A DNA stretch of 64,000 nt from Peribacillus tepidiphilus (GTDB taxonomy: Bacteria > Bacillota > Bacilli > Bacillales > DSM-1321). The notes below the pieces were generated by a model. It made no database searches. It was not told the DNA's origin and saw only the letters and a list, made by a program, of their open reading frames with translations. Positions 8,484 to 16,345 of this stretch are shown here, piece after piece (the first letter of the stretch is position 1; each line of letters begins with the position of its first letter). The position numbers and the translations under genes were made by a program. The stretch is from NCBI RefSeq assembly GCF_009466385.1, contig NZ_WIAQ01000023.1, positions 1 through 64,000 on the forward strand, read 5' to 3'.

Positions 8484-9518
8484 ATGGAAATAGAAAAATT
8501 AAAGCATGTTGTAAAAGAGCTGCCGGAAGAGGAAGCGAAGTCGCTTTTGTTTCATATCCTTCTTAGAGTCAATCTATTAAAGGAGAAGGGATATTCAGAA
8601 GCAGAGTTTGTAAAGGATGTAAAAAAGATATACAGAACGGTTTTTGATTTAACGGCACGGTCGGAAAGTAAACAGGAAGGGACTTTTAAGATGGTACATA
8701 TTTTATTTGGGGATTCTCCTGCAGGCGGTTTAAAGGTGGCTCTAAAGAATTTAGGTGTAGATCAAGAGGAGCGTGTCATTTCTTTTTGGGACATGTTTTC
8801 TGTTGGTCCAATCTGGCACCTGCATGAAGAGATTGGGAAAAATGCGAGAATGAAATGGATGAATCATTGTTTCAGTGCTGCTGATTATTATGATTATACC
8901 GAACGATTTCAAAAGACGATCCATGAGATTCATTCTCTTCCAGAAGATCAAATGATCACCATATGGGTTGCTGAAAACGCTCATGAACAGACAGGTCTGC
9001 GGTATGTTCTTCATTTATTGAATGACAGAAACCATGATGTCGTTGTCTTCAATACAACAAAGCTGTATCGTGAGCTTTTTCATAATTCTAAAATAGAATA
9101 TACCGTATTGCATACAGGTGAAATTTCACCTGAAAAGCTTGAAATGATCTATAAGCAAGGTCATGTATCGCCTCTTACACAGCATGAAAGAGAGGATTTA
9201 GAACAGGAATGGCTTGAGCTTTCTCTACAGCGTGAACATTTACGAATTTGGCGGAACGGAAGAATCGTCAGCGTTCCTGAAGATTATTATGATCAATATA
9301 TTATTCATATGGCAAAAGAACTTCATCGTAAGCAAAACACGAATACCTTTATGAAATCAGCCAGGTTAATTGGTCATGTGCTAGGGCATTTAGACCAATA
9401 TGTAGGCGATGGGTTTTTGGAGTATCGAGTAAGGAAATTGATCGAAAACGGGGTATTTGAGATGGAAGGAAGTCTTGAAGCGATGCGGTTTTATAGTGTG
9501 CGATTGAAAAAGTCATAG
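8484..9518 (+). CDS. DUF1835/DUF3658 domain protein
   Basis: This 344-aa protein has an N-terminal helical leader of about 70 residues, then MVHILFGDSPAGGLKVAL and a WDMFSVGPIW motif typical of the DUF1835 domain. A C-terminal half with SVPEDYYDQYI and LIGHVLGHLDQYVGD resembles DUF3658. The family is common in Bacilli and has no known function. AGAGGAGC precedes the ATG and the gene is coupled to the HD-domain gene upstream; a terminator follows. Confidence 0.75.
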   Translation: MEIEKLKHVVKELPEEEAKSLLFHILLRVNLLKEKGYSEAEFVKDVKKIYRTVFDLTARSESKQEGTFKMVHILFGDSPAGGLKVALKNLGVDQEERVISFWDMFSVGPIWHLHEEIGKNARMKWMNHCFSAADYYDYTERFQKTIHEIHSLPEDQMITIWVAENAHEQTGLRYVLHLLNDRNHDVVVFNTTKLYRELFHNSKIEYTVLHTGEISPEKLEMIYKQGHVSPLTQHEREDLEQEWLELSLQREHLRIWRNGRIVSVPEDYYDQYIIHMAKELHRKQNTNTFMKSARLIGHVLGHLDQYVGDGFLEYRVRKLIENGVFEMEGSLEAMRFYSVRLKKS

Positions 9519-9532
9519 TATGCTGTTCTCTG

Positions 9533-9579
9533 ACACGAGGAAAATGGGTTTTAAAACTTCAGTATTCCTCGTGTTTTTT
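9533..9579 (+). terminator. Terminator after the HD/DUF1835 pair
   Basis: ACACGAGGAA pairs with TTCCTCGTGT over a 20-nt loop, followed by six T residues. Confidence 0.75.
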
Positions 9580-9628
9580 ATTTTCTGTACGGAAAAAGCG
9601 GAAGACAAGCTAGGGTTAAAAGAGATGG

Positions 9629-9790
9629 ATGGGTCTTCGAATTGTAAAAAAAGCAGAAGAATATGGACAAGTGATGGAGGTTGATTTTTCAAGCGATGTA
9701 GTTGAAAAACTCTCTAACCGCCAACTCGTTAACTTAGTGAACAATTTGCTTTATAAGCTCAGGCAAGTTGTTATTCTTCACTATCTTTAA
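9629..9790 (+). CDS. Possible small protein or gene remnant (53 aa)
   Basis: The frame from ATG 9629 reads MGLRIVKKAEEYGQVMEVDF and continues with good amphipathic character (VVEKLSNRQLVNLVNNLLYK) to a stop. It was not recognised. The ribosome-binding site is weak (AGAGATGG) and it sits in a 560-nt gap after a terminator, so it may be the remains of a longer gene. The rest of the gap up to 10078 shows nothing identifiable beyond AT-rich promoter-like sequence. Confidence 0.3.
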   Translation: MGLRIVKKAEEYGQVMEVDFSSDVVEKLSNRQLVNLVNNLLYKLRQVVILHYL

Positions 9791-10078
9791 TCCTTCACCA
9801 TATTTCTGCAGCCCCAATACGTAGCCATGAAGGATCTCTATAAAAAAATAAATTACAAATAATTGAAAAATTGTAAAAATGTATATTGTTTTTATTTTGT
9901 GTTCGTGTACTATCGAACTAGAGGATTAATACATATAAGAATTGTAATGTGAATGCATGTAAAGGTTTATACAAAATACATTTTTAGTAGCTTTAGGATT
10001 TTGGACTTGACTGAGTGAAACGTAAGTCGTTTTTAGGGCAGATAAAGCAAACATTTAAAGAATGAGAGGAGAAAGAAT

Positions 10079-11005
10079 ATGACGGCGGTTGTTGAAATAC
10101 AGAACGTCACGAAGGTTATTAAAGGAAGAACGATTATTGATTCTATTAGCTTTGAAGTGCATAAAGGTGAAGTGTTTGGGTTTTTAGGTCCGAATGGAGC
10201 TGGTAAAACCACTACAATTCGTATGATGGTCGGGCTTATAGGAATAACAAAAGGGGATATCAAAATAGCTGGTGCAAGCATCAAAACCGAGTTTGAAAAA
10301 GCTATCAGCCGTGCGGGTGCCATTGTTGAAAATCCAGAAATGTATAAGTTTTTAAGCGGCTATCAAAACCTGTTACATTTTGCAAGAATGTCAAAAGGAA
10401 TTCGGAAGGAAAAAATAGATGAAGTAGTCAAGCTGGTAGGCTTAACTGATCGAATTCATGACAAAGTAAAAACCTACTCACTTGGAATGAGGCAACGGCT
10501 TGGCTTAGCTCAATGTTTATTACACGATCCTGAAGTTCTAATTTTAGATGAGCCGACAAATGGGTTGGATCCTGCAGGCATCCGTGAAATAAGGGATCAT
10601 CTGAGAATGCTTGCAAGGGAGAAAAATATGGCCGTCATTGTATCGAGTCATCTTCTATCAGAAATGGAAATGATGTGTGATCGAATTGGAATTATTCAGA
10701 GTGGAAAATTGATTGACGTTCAGCACGTTCAGGAGTTTGTTCAAGGTACAGAAAAATTGTTTGAAATTGAAGTGGGATCGATTGAAAAAGCAATGGCGAT
10801 CATAAAAGAATCGTATCCTGATCTCACAGTTGAAAACACAGCAGACGCTATTATGGTACCTCTGGTTAAGGACGAAATTCCGTTGCTCGTAAAAAAACTG
10901 GTAGAAGCAGATATCTTTATTTATGGAATTAAGGAAGTAACCAAAACGTTAGAAGATCGTTTCTTAGAGGTTACAAGCAGTAAGGAGGAAGAAGTCCATG
11001 ATTAA
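10079..11005 (+). CDS. ABC transporter ATPase, BcrA-like
   Basis: This 308-aa ATPase drives an ABC-2 exporter with the following permease. Walker A is GPNGAGKTT (about residues 39-47), the ABC signature is SLGMRQRLGLAQ, Walker B is VLILDEPTNGLDPAG, and the H-loop is VIVSSHLL. The bacitracin/lantibiotic-resistance-like subfamily fits the length and a C-terminal extension after the H-loop. GAGAGGAGAAAG precedes the ATG. The 3' end overlaps the permease start by 8 nt, showing translational coupling. The exported substrate is unknown; there is no adjacent two-component system. Confidence 0.85.
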   Translation: MTAVVEIQNVTKVIKGRTIIDSISFEVHKGEVFGFLGPNGAGKTTTIRMMVGLIGITKGDIKIAGASIKTEFEKAISRAGAIVENPEMYKFLSGYQNLLHFARMSKGIRKEKIDEVVKLVGLTDRIHDKVKTYSLGMRQRLGLAQCLLHDPEVLILDEPTNGLDPAGIREIRDHLRMLAREKNMAVIVSSHLLSEMEMMCDRIGIIQSGKLIDVQHVQEFVQGTEKLFEIEVGSIEKAMAIIKESYPDLTVENTADAIMVPLVKDEIPLLVKKLVEADIFIYGIKEVTKTLEDRFLEVTSSKEEEVHD

Positions 11006-11957
11006 ATTAATTCAAAACGAGCTGATGAAAATATTTAAACGTCCCGGAACGTATGTGATGATTGTTCTCATCATAATCATTACATCCGTTGCTGGAGCCT
11101 TTTTAAAATATCAAGATCAAGGGACAACTGCACCAGGTCATGAAAATTGGAAACAAGAGCTGCAAGCGGAAAACGATAATTTAAAGAAGGAGTTAAAAGA
11201 AATAGGAGATAAAGTTCCAGAAGGACAGATTTCTTATATGAAGAAACAAATAGCTATTAATGAGTATCGAATCGAACATAATCTTTCGCCAAATGAAGAG
11301 TACTCAATGTGGAATTTTGTAGCACATACCTCAGAAGCAATCCAGTTTGCAGGGCTATTCACCATTATTATTGCTGCGGGAATCGTGGCAAGTGAGTTTA
11401 ATTGGGGAACGATCAAGCTATTATTGATTAGACCGATTAGCAGAGGAAAGATATTGGTTGCAAAATATATAACAGTTATTCTTTTTGCTCTGTTGATGCT
11501 GTTCATTTTGTTCGTATATTCAACTGCTCTTGGAGCTATTTTATTTGGTCCCCCGGAATCAACAGTCCCTTATTTAAACTACTATGATGGAAAGGTAACA
11601 GAACAGCCTATGCTCGTTCATCTTGTAATTTTTTACGTAATGAAATCCATTAATATGATTATGCTAGCAACCATGGCCTTTATGATTTCGGCCGTTTTTA
11701 GAAATAGCTCTTTAGCCATTGGTTTATCTCTATTTCTTATGCTTATGGGGGGTCAAATCACTAGTTTATTAGCAATGAAATTTGATTGGGCAAAATATAT
11801 ACTGTTTGCCAATACAGACTTGATGCAATATTTTGAAGGGGTTCCGTTGGTGGAAGGAATGACACTGACATTTTCGGTAATCATGCTCGTATTGTATTTT
11901 GTTCTGTTCCAGTTTTTGGCTCATTATGTATTTAAAAAGAGAGATGTGGCAGCATAA
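10998..11957 (+). CDS. ABC-2 type permease, BcrB-like
   Basis: This 319-aa membrane protein has an N-terminal TM (about 20-38), a hydrophilic extracellular segment to about residue 115 rich in K and E, then five further TM helices ending near residue 310. The pattern matches ABC-2 permeases that carry a large loop after helix 1. It is coupled to the ATPase gene upstream and closed by a terminator at 12037. Together they should form a homodimer-of-pairs exporter; a role in peptide-antibiotic resistance is inferred only from family resemblance. Confidence 0.8.
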   Translation: MIKLIQNELMKIFKRPGTYVMIVLIIIITSVAGAFLKYQDQGTTAPGHENWKQELQAENDNLKKELKEIGDKVPEGQISYMKKQIAINEYRIEHNLSPNEEYSMWNFVAHTSEAIQFAGLFTIIIAAGIVASEFNWGTIKLLLIRPISRGKILVAKYITVILFALLMLFILFVYSTALGAILFGPPESTVPYLNYYDGKVTEQPMLVHLVIFYVMKSINMIMLATMAFMISAVFRNSSLAIGLSLFLMLMGGQITSLLAMKFDWAKYILFANTDLMQYFEGVPLVEGMTLTFSVIMLVLYFVLFQFLAHYVFKKRDVAA

Positions 11958-12036
11958 TGGAATAAATAAGAAAATAAAGTGAAACTTCCATTAGTGGGGT
12001 TTTACTGCTCATTAATACAGGATAAGTTGTATATAC

Positions 12037-12070
12037 TAGGCTGTCGAGAAACCTCGTCAGCCTATTTTTT
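12037..12070 (+). terminator. Terminator, stem AGGCTG..CGAG
   Basis: TAGGCTG-T-CGAG pairs with CTCG-T-CAGCCTA around an AAAC loop, followed by a T run. It serves the ABC operon and could also act near the converging hsp20 gene. Confidence 0.8.
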
Positions 12071-12118
12071 AATTTGGAAATGGTAAATTGAAATAACTGA
12101 ATCCGATTTAATTGGATA

Positions 12119-12556
12119 TTAATGAAACTCCACGTCAATCTTCTTATTGTGATCTTTCATTAATTTAGGCATTCTTACTTCAAGAACACCATTTTTATAA
12201 GTGGCTTTTACACCTTCGTGGGATACAGGGCTTGGAAGTGAAACAGCCCTGTGAAAACGACCTACGAAACGTTCTTTTCGATACATATTTTCTTCGTTTG
12301 TTTCATTGGTTCTATTGATTGAACCGCTGATTCTTAATGTATTATTTTCAATGTCGATATCCACATCTTCTTTTTTTTCAAGCCCAGGAATATCACAAGT
12401 AGCCACTACTTCATTTTCTGTCTCATGTACATCTACTCGAATTCCTCCTAAATGATGATCCGCTCCAAAAGTGGAAGGGAAATCTGAAAAGAAACGGTCA
12501 AACTCTCTTCTCATATTATACAGTTGTTTGAATGGATCATACGGTATTAATGCCAT
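12119..12556 (-). CDS. Small heat-shock protein, Hsp20/alpha-crystallin
   Basis: This 145-aa ATP-independent chaperone holds unfolding proteins. It starts MALIPYDPFKQL, with an N-terminal arm containing RREFDRFFSDFP, then the alpha-crystallin domain (IRVDVHETENEVV to about residue 135) with the GVLEVRMPK motif and a short C-terminal tail. The ATG at 12556 follows GGAGGC at 12564-12569; an in-frame ATG 18 codons upstream has no such site. No CIRCE element was seen upstream, so it is not an obvious HrcA target. Confidence 0.9.
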   Translation of the reverse strand: MALIPYDPFKQLYNMRREFDRFFSDFPSTFGADHHLGGIRVDVHETENEVVATCDIPGLEKKEDVDIDIENNTLRISGSINRTNETNEENMYRKERFVGRFHRAVSLPSPVSHEGVKATYKNGVLEVRMPKLMKDHNKKIDVEFH

Positions 12557-12768
12557 TATTTCAGCCTCCTTATTTTTCAGTACAGAGATATTTTTCTCTA
12601 AGTTATGCAAAGCTATTCCAACAAAATCATAATGGACTCTTTGAAAAAGATAACCAACAACTTTGAAATTCCATGGATTGTATAAATCAACATGCGATAT
12701 ATTGAATATATGAAAAAGAATAGTATGGATAAAGAATAACTGGTCACATGGAATCGAGGTGAGTATGG

Positions 12769-13737
12769 ATGAAACCTATTATATTGGGGATCTTTGCTGC
12801 TTTCTTTTTTGCTTTTACTTTCATCCTTAATCATGTAATGGAACTGTCTGGTGGAAGTTGGATCTGGAGTGCTTCATTACGATATTTTTTTATGGTTCCT
12901 TTTCTTTTTCTGATTGTCGTAATGAAGGGGAATTTTCGAGCTCTCTTAAAGGTGATGAAGGAACACCCGAAAACGTGGCTGGTATGGAGTTTTATTGGAT
13001 TTGGAATGTTTTATACTCCATTATGTTTTGCAGCTGCCTATTCACCAGGATGGCTCATCGCTGGAACATGGCAAATAACGATCATCTCGGGTTCGTTGCT
13101 TGTACCATTTTTCTCGGTAACCATTCAAACAAAGGAAGGACCTGTAAAAGTAAGGGAAAAAATTCCCATTAAAGGTCTCCTAATGTCCCTTATGATTTTG
13201 TTAGGAATCATCTTCATGCAAGTGGAGCATGCCAATCATCTTTCGCTAAGAGAGCTGCTATTAGGGGTCTTACCGGTTATTATTGCTTCATTTGCTTATC
13301 CATTAGGGAATCGTAAAATGATGGAAGTTTGTCGTGGTCGGTTGGATCCTTATCAACGTGTGTTAGGAATGACACTTGCTAGTTTGCCTTTTTGGTTTGT
13401 ACTTTCCTTATACGGATTATTTACCGGAGATGTTCCAAGCGGAGAGCAGGCTTTTCAATCGGTTTTGGTGGCTATTTTTTCAGGAGTCATCGCTACCGTT
13501 CTTTTTTTCAAAGCAACGGAAATGGTTAGAGGAGATATGCAGAAGCTTGCAGCTGTTGAAGCAACTCAATCAATGGAGGTTCTCTTTGCATTGTTGGGAG
13601 AGTTGCTCTTGTTGTCGATCCCAATTCCATCGATATTATCTTGGTCTGGTATGATGGTCTTGATTGTAGGAATGATTTTACATAGCTATGTTTTACACCA
13701 AAAAGACCAGACTCACAATCAAGCGGCAAGCGTCTAA
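12769..13737 (+). CDS. EmrE-like multidrug resistance transporter family protein
   Basis: This 322-aa integral membrane protein has about ten TM helices with the internal duplication of DMT-superfamily transporters. The N-terminus FAAFFFAFTFILNHVMELSG and the SPGWLIAGTWQITIISG segment resemble the multidrug-resistance efflux (EmrE-like) Pfam family. It starts at ATG 12769 behind CGAGGTGAG; an overlapping ATG at 12765 is out of frame. It is monocistronic and the substrate is unknown. Confidence 0.75.
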   Translation: MKPIILGIFAAFFFAFTFILNHVMELSGGSWIWSASLRYFFMVPFLFLIVVMKGNFRALLKVMKEHPKTWLVWSFIGFGMFYTPLCFAAAYSPGWLIAGTWQITIISGSLLVPFFSVTIQTKEGPVKVREKIPIKGLLMSLMILLGIIFMQVEHANHLSLRELLLGVLPVIIASFAYPLGNRKMMEVCRGRLDPYQRVLGMTLASLPFWFVLSLYGLFTGDVPSGEQAFQSVLVAIFSGVIATVLFFKATEMVRGDMQKLAAVEATQSMEVLFALLGELLLLSIPIPSILSWSGMMVLIVGMILHSYVLHQKDQTHNQAASV

Positions 13738-13848
13738 AAGTTTCATTCAGTTTGTCCCATAAGTGCCTGGCTCCCTCAGCAGTTACAGTTCGGATGTTTT
13801 TAACTCTTCCGAGGGGTGCCTGGCTCTTTTGTTTTGGACAGCCTCAAT

Positions 13849-14112
13849 TTAGTCAAAGCTTTCATCCGTCCGGGAGTCTATTATTTCTTGAAAAGCTCTT
13901 TCTGCTGCTTCTTCGGACGTGAACAGCGCATCATCGTCTTCAATGACATGGAATGTTTCATGTAAAAACAGGGCTACATCGTTCGGGTTTTTAGGATGCG
14001 GCACAATCTCGGCAGCCCGTACGTTGGCTACAGTTGGTGTATGCGGATTGTTGTAAATGACAAATACTTCATCCCCGACTTTCATATCCTTTTTACTTAC
14101 TAATTCATCCAA
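13849..14112 (-). CDS. SplA-like regulator (orphan)
   Basis: This 87-aa protein reads VGDEVFVIYNNPHTPTVANV, then AAEIVPHP and VALFLHETFHVIEDDDALF, closely resembling my recollection of SplA, the small TRAP-like regulator of the B. subtilis spore photoproduct lyase operon. No splB follows it; the downstream neighbour is the convergent EmrE-like gene. It may act on a distant splB or be a paralogue with another target. AAAGGAG lies about 14 nt ahead of the ATG, a long spacing. Confidence 0.55.
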   Translation of the reverse strand: MDELVSKKDMKVGDEVFVIYNNPHTPTVANVRAAEIVPHPKNPNDVALFLHETFHVIEDDDALFTSEEAAERAFQEIIDSRTDESFD

Positions 14113-14212
14113 AATGGAATCGCTCCTTTCCTCTTATTCATGAATAGTTTGCATAGAATGAGCAGGAATATGTAACGAGTTGAAAAATCGTAAGGGAGGA
14201 AACGACAAAAGG

Positions 14213-14249
14213 AAAAAACCTTGCAAGAGTGTGGTATGCAAGGTTTTTA
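14213..14249. terminator. Hairpin terminator AAAACCTTGCA
   Basis: AAAAAACCTTGCA pairs with TGCAAGGTTTTT across a 13-nt loop. It lies downstream of the 14284-14463 minus-strand gene and before the splA-like gene, so it most likely ends the minus-strand operon. Confidence 0.7.
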
Positions 14250-14283
14250 AGCATACAATCATATATGTATGAGATTCTCCTAT

Positions 14284-14463
14284 TTAGACCTGGATCTTTC
14301 TATGAGCTTTTTTATTCTCTAAAATTTTTACATCATCTCGGACACTGCTTAGTTCGGCAATCCCTTTACCACGGGTCCCTTTCATAATTGCACCGTTCCG
14401 TTTGATAGTGGAGGAGCCAAAAGTGCTTTTTGCACCTAATACTTTAGCTATTTTGGTCACCAC
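14284..14463 (-). CDS. Small basic protein (59 aa), unrecognised
   Basis: From a GTG at 14463 behind a perfect AGGAGGC (14469-14475), the frame reads TKIAKVLGAKSTFGSSTIKR and continues through KGTRGKGIAELSSVRDDVKI to a stop. It is rich in K/R and has no TM segment. The strong ribosome-binding site overlaps the 3' end of the upstream membrane-protein gene, arguing for a translated, coupled gene. A terminator follows. It is too short for ordinary ORF thresholds and its function is unknown. Confidence 0.55.
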   Translation of the reverse strand: MVTKIAKVLGAKSTFGSSTIKRNGAIMKGTRGKGIAELSSVRDDVKILENKKAHRKIQV

Positions 14464-14472
14464 AATCGCCTC

Positions 14473-15309
14473 CTAGTTTGCTAATTGCTTTTTCTTTTTA
14501 ATTTGTCGTAAAAATGGAATATATGTTCCTAGTAGAATCATTTTGGATGTATAGTATGTAAATTCTTGAAGGTTTTCTTCTGTAAACACATTGTCTTTCA
14601 AGATCAAAACAGCTAGTCCTAATTTAAGGTGGCCGTAATTCCGTACGGAAATAAACTGTTTGATGGGACAATTCTGCAGCTCCAGCTGACTGTTTACAGC
14701 AGCTTCTTTTACTCGAACATCAGGCATATCAAGGGCGGAGTTAATTAATTTCCCAGCTCCATGTATATCTGCTGGTTTTTTTAGATACACCAGCTCAATA
14801 TCATTATTTTTCCCATGAAAGTACCAAATAAAATCAATTTGTCGTTCGGATACGCCGAATATTCTTTTGATTTCCATTTCCTTGGTGTTCATAAAAATGG
14901 TTACTTTCTCATCGATTACTCTGGAATTGAATCTTTCTTCCAGTGCGATCATAGCATCCCCAAGCTTATCCTCTAGATCAATATAAGAGTTATAATCGTG
15001 AATGTTTCTGGCAATGAGTGCGGGTTTCTTTTTAAATAAATTCTTTACTACTATAAAAGCATTAACGATTCCTACAAAAAATAAACCATAAATAAGTATG
15101 AAAACAAAAAACTGAAGGGCTTTGTGTAGAGGAGAATATTCTTCACCATACTGTAAAAAACGGAAGGTGAATGGTTTAGCCATGAGTATATGAAGCGCTG
15201 TTATGATGTTAGTATTGTTTGCATTTAGATAAAATAAAAGTACACTAATGATTCCGATTAATATGAAACCAGAAGGACCAAATTGCTTTAGTTTATTTTT
15301 CCATTCCAA
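14473..15309 (-). CDS. Two-TM membrane protein with a cytosolic domain, unknown
   Basis: This 278-aa protein has a TM helix at about residues 14-30 and a second at about 65-88, then a basic stretch (KNLFKKKP) and about 180 cytosolic residues. The soluble part, with SYIDLEDKLGDAMIALEERF and later YGHLKLGLAVLILKDNVFTE, has the alternating alpha/beta pattern of GAF-like sensory domains, but the match is not secure. Start is TTG at 15309 with AGGAGGGC upstream; the nearby ATG is out of frame. It is followed by a coupled 59-aa gene. Confidence 0.6.
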   Translation of the reverse strand: MEWKNKLKQFGPSGFILIGIISVLLFYLNANNTNIITALHILMAKPFTFRFLQYGEEYSPLHKALQFFVFILIYGLFFVGIVNAFIVVKNLFKKKPALIARNIHDYNSYIDLEDKLGDAMIALEERFNSRVIDEKVTIFMNTKEMEIKRIFGVSERQIDFIWYFHGKNNDIELVYLKKPADIHGAGKLINSALDMPDVRVKEAAVNSQLELQNCPIKQFISVRNYGHLKLGLAVLILKDNVFTEENLQEFTYYTSKMILLGTYIPFLRQIKKKKQLAN

Positions 15310-15394
15310 TATAAAGCCCTCCTATCCCCTTATAATACCTCATTTTACCAAAATAAGGTTTTGCTTAAATGGGGAGAAAAGAGCATTTTTTCAT

Positions 15395-15535
15395 TTATTT
15401 ACCATGTATAGGTGGTTTTGTCCTTTTTAATGTGGCAAAATAAATTTTTGTACCATTCTCCAGCGTGGTTTCGCGCTCATTATAAATAACTGTCGCAGCG
15501 TTCTGTTTAAAGATTTTTAATAAAGTTTGTATCAT
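15395..15535 (-). CDS. Small protein (46 aa), unrecognised
   Basis: The frame from ATG 15535 reads MIQTLLKIFKQNAATVIYNE and then a K/T-rich end (YFATLKRTKPPIHGK). A clear GGAGG site sits 8 nt upstream (revcomp of 15540-15549). Codon use looks coding. It may be the first gene of a minus-strand unit with the two-TM membrane protein gene. No family is recognised. The remaining 15536-15830 shows no gene. Confidence 0.45.
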   Translation of the reverse strand: MIQTLLKIFKQNAATVIYNERETTLENGTKIYFATLKRTKPPIHGK

Positions 15536-15830
15536 TAGGTACCTCCCTAAAAAACCTGCCATATATCATTATTGTACTCTTTCCCTTTTTAGAACGAATC
15601 ATTCAAATATGAGAATTTTTTAAAAAATTTGAAGGATTTGAGAAGATTGGTCTGCTTTCATCATGAAAATTGAGAAAATGTACCTAATACCATTTTAGGG
15701 CTTTTTATGTGATGAAGGTAGTATTTTTTCTTCATAAGAAATCTCTCACCTCATTTCCTTCATACATATTAAATTGGACCCCTTAACCACAAAACCTTGA
15801 CCGTAATATTCCCACTTTTATAACAAATAC

Positions 15831-15861
15831 TTGCAGTTTACGTTAACGTTAATGGTAAAAT
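15831..15861 (+). promoter_or_regulatory. MerR-type promoter with 19-bp spacer and inverted-repeat operator
   Basis: TTGCAG at 15831-15836 and TAAAAT at 15856-15861 are 19 bp apart, the overlong spacing used by MerR-family activators. The spacer holds the near-palindrome TTACGTTAACGTTAA (15838-15852). It lies directly ahead of the MerR gene, so autoregulation of the regulator/acyl-CoA dehydrogenase unit is likely. Confidence 0.7.
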
Positions 15862-15899
15862 TGTTTTATAAATATTCAGAAAAAAAGAGTGGAAGAAAT

Positions 15900-16283
15900 A
15901 TGAAAACGATAACAGATATTGCACAAGCCTTTGGTCTTACGACAAGGACAATCCGTTATTATGAAGAGCTTGGATTAATTAAACCGCAGCGTACAGAAAA
16001 CGGAATCCGTATATTCAGTAAAAAGGAATATGCCCAGATCAAGTTAATTCTCCGAGGGAAGCGTTATGGCTTTAACCTGGATGAAATAAAAGAAATGGTG
16101 CTGCTTTTTGATAAAGATCGAACCGGAAAGCGACAGCTGGAAAAAACCATTTCATACGGTAAACAGAAATTAGAGGAGGTGAATGCCCGCATTGCGGAAC
16201 TTCAAGAGCTAAAAGGAGAAATAGAAGAGTTATTACAAGCTTTCTCAAAAAAACTAGACGTTGTAAGGAGTGAAGACAATTGA
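15900..16283 (+). CDS. MerR-family regulator of fatty-acid/branched-chain catabolism type
   Basis: This 127-aa regulator has an N-terminal winged HTH (TITDIAQAFGLTTRTIRYYE, then LIKPQRTENGIRIFSKKEY) and a C-terminal coiled coil (residues about 75-120). It lacks an effector domain with metal cysteines. MerR regulators of this length next to acyl-CoA metabolism genes resemble LiuR/fatty-acid-degradation regulators; this is context-based. The ATG at 15900 is preceded by GTGGAAG. The longer frame from 15831 would start inside the promoter and is rejected. Confidence 0.75.
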   Translation: MKTITDIAQAFGLTTRTIRYYEELGLIKPQRTENGIRIFSKKEYAQIKLILRGKRYGFNLDEIKEMVLLFDKDRTGKRQLEKTISYGKQKLEEVNARIAELQELKGEIEELLQAFSKKLDVVRSEDN

Positions 16284-16342
16284 ATATTTCTCAATTATTA
16301 TCAAGAAATGCCAGGAAATATCCTTTGCATCAGGAGGTGTAA
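16280..16342 (+). pseudogene. Relic of an acyl-CoA synthetase start (20 codons)
   Basis: A TTG at 16280, behind AAGGAGTG, opens a 20-codon frame reading NISQLLSRNARKYPLHQEV before a stop. This matches the usual N-terminus of AMP-dependent acyl-CoA ligases (N-I-x-x-L-L-x-R-N-A-R-K-Y-P). The rest of that gene is gone. The mini-frame overlaps the stop of the MerR gene and the AGGAGG of the dehydrogenase, so it may now serve only for translational coupling. Confidence 0.55.
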
Positions 16343-16345
16343 GAG

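Noticed and set aside
12613-12834. 73-aa minus-strand frame upstream of hsp20
   Set aside because: It overlaps the start of the EmrE-like gene and has no ribosome-binding site or recognisable features.
13750-13830. Repeated GTGCCTGGCTC motif as an insertion-sequence end
   Set aside because: The two short copies are in direct orientation with no enclosed gene; they look like a common intergenic motif, similar to GGTGTCAGGCACC at 22824, and not a mobile element.
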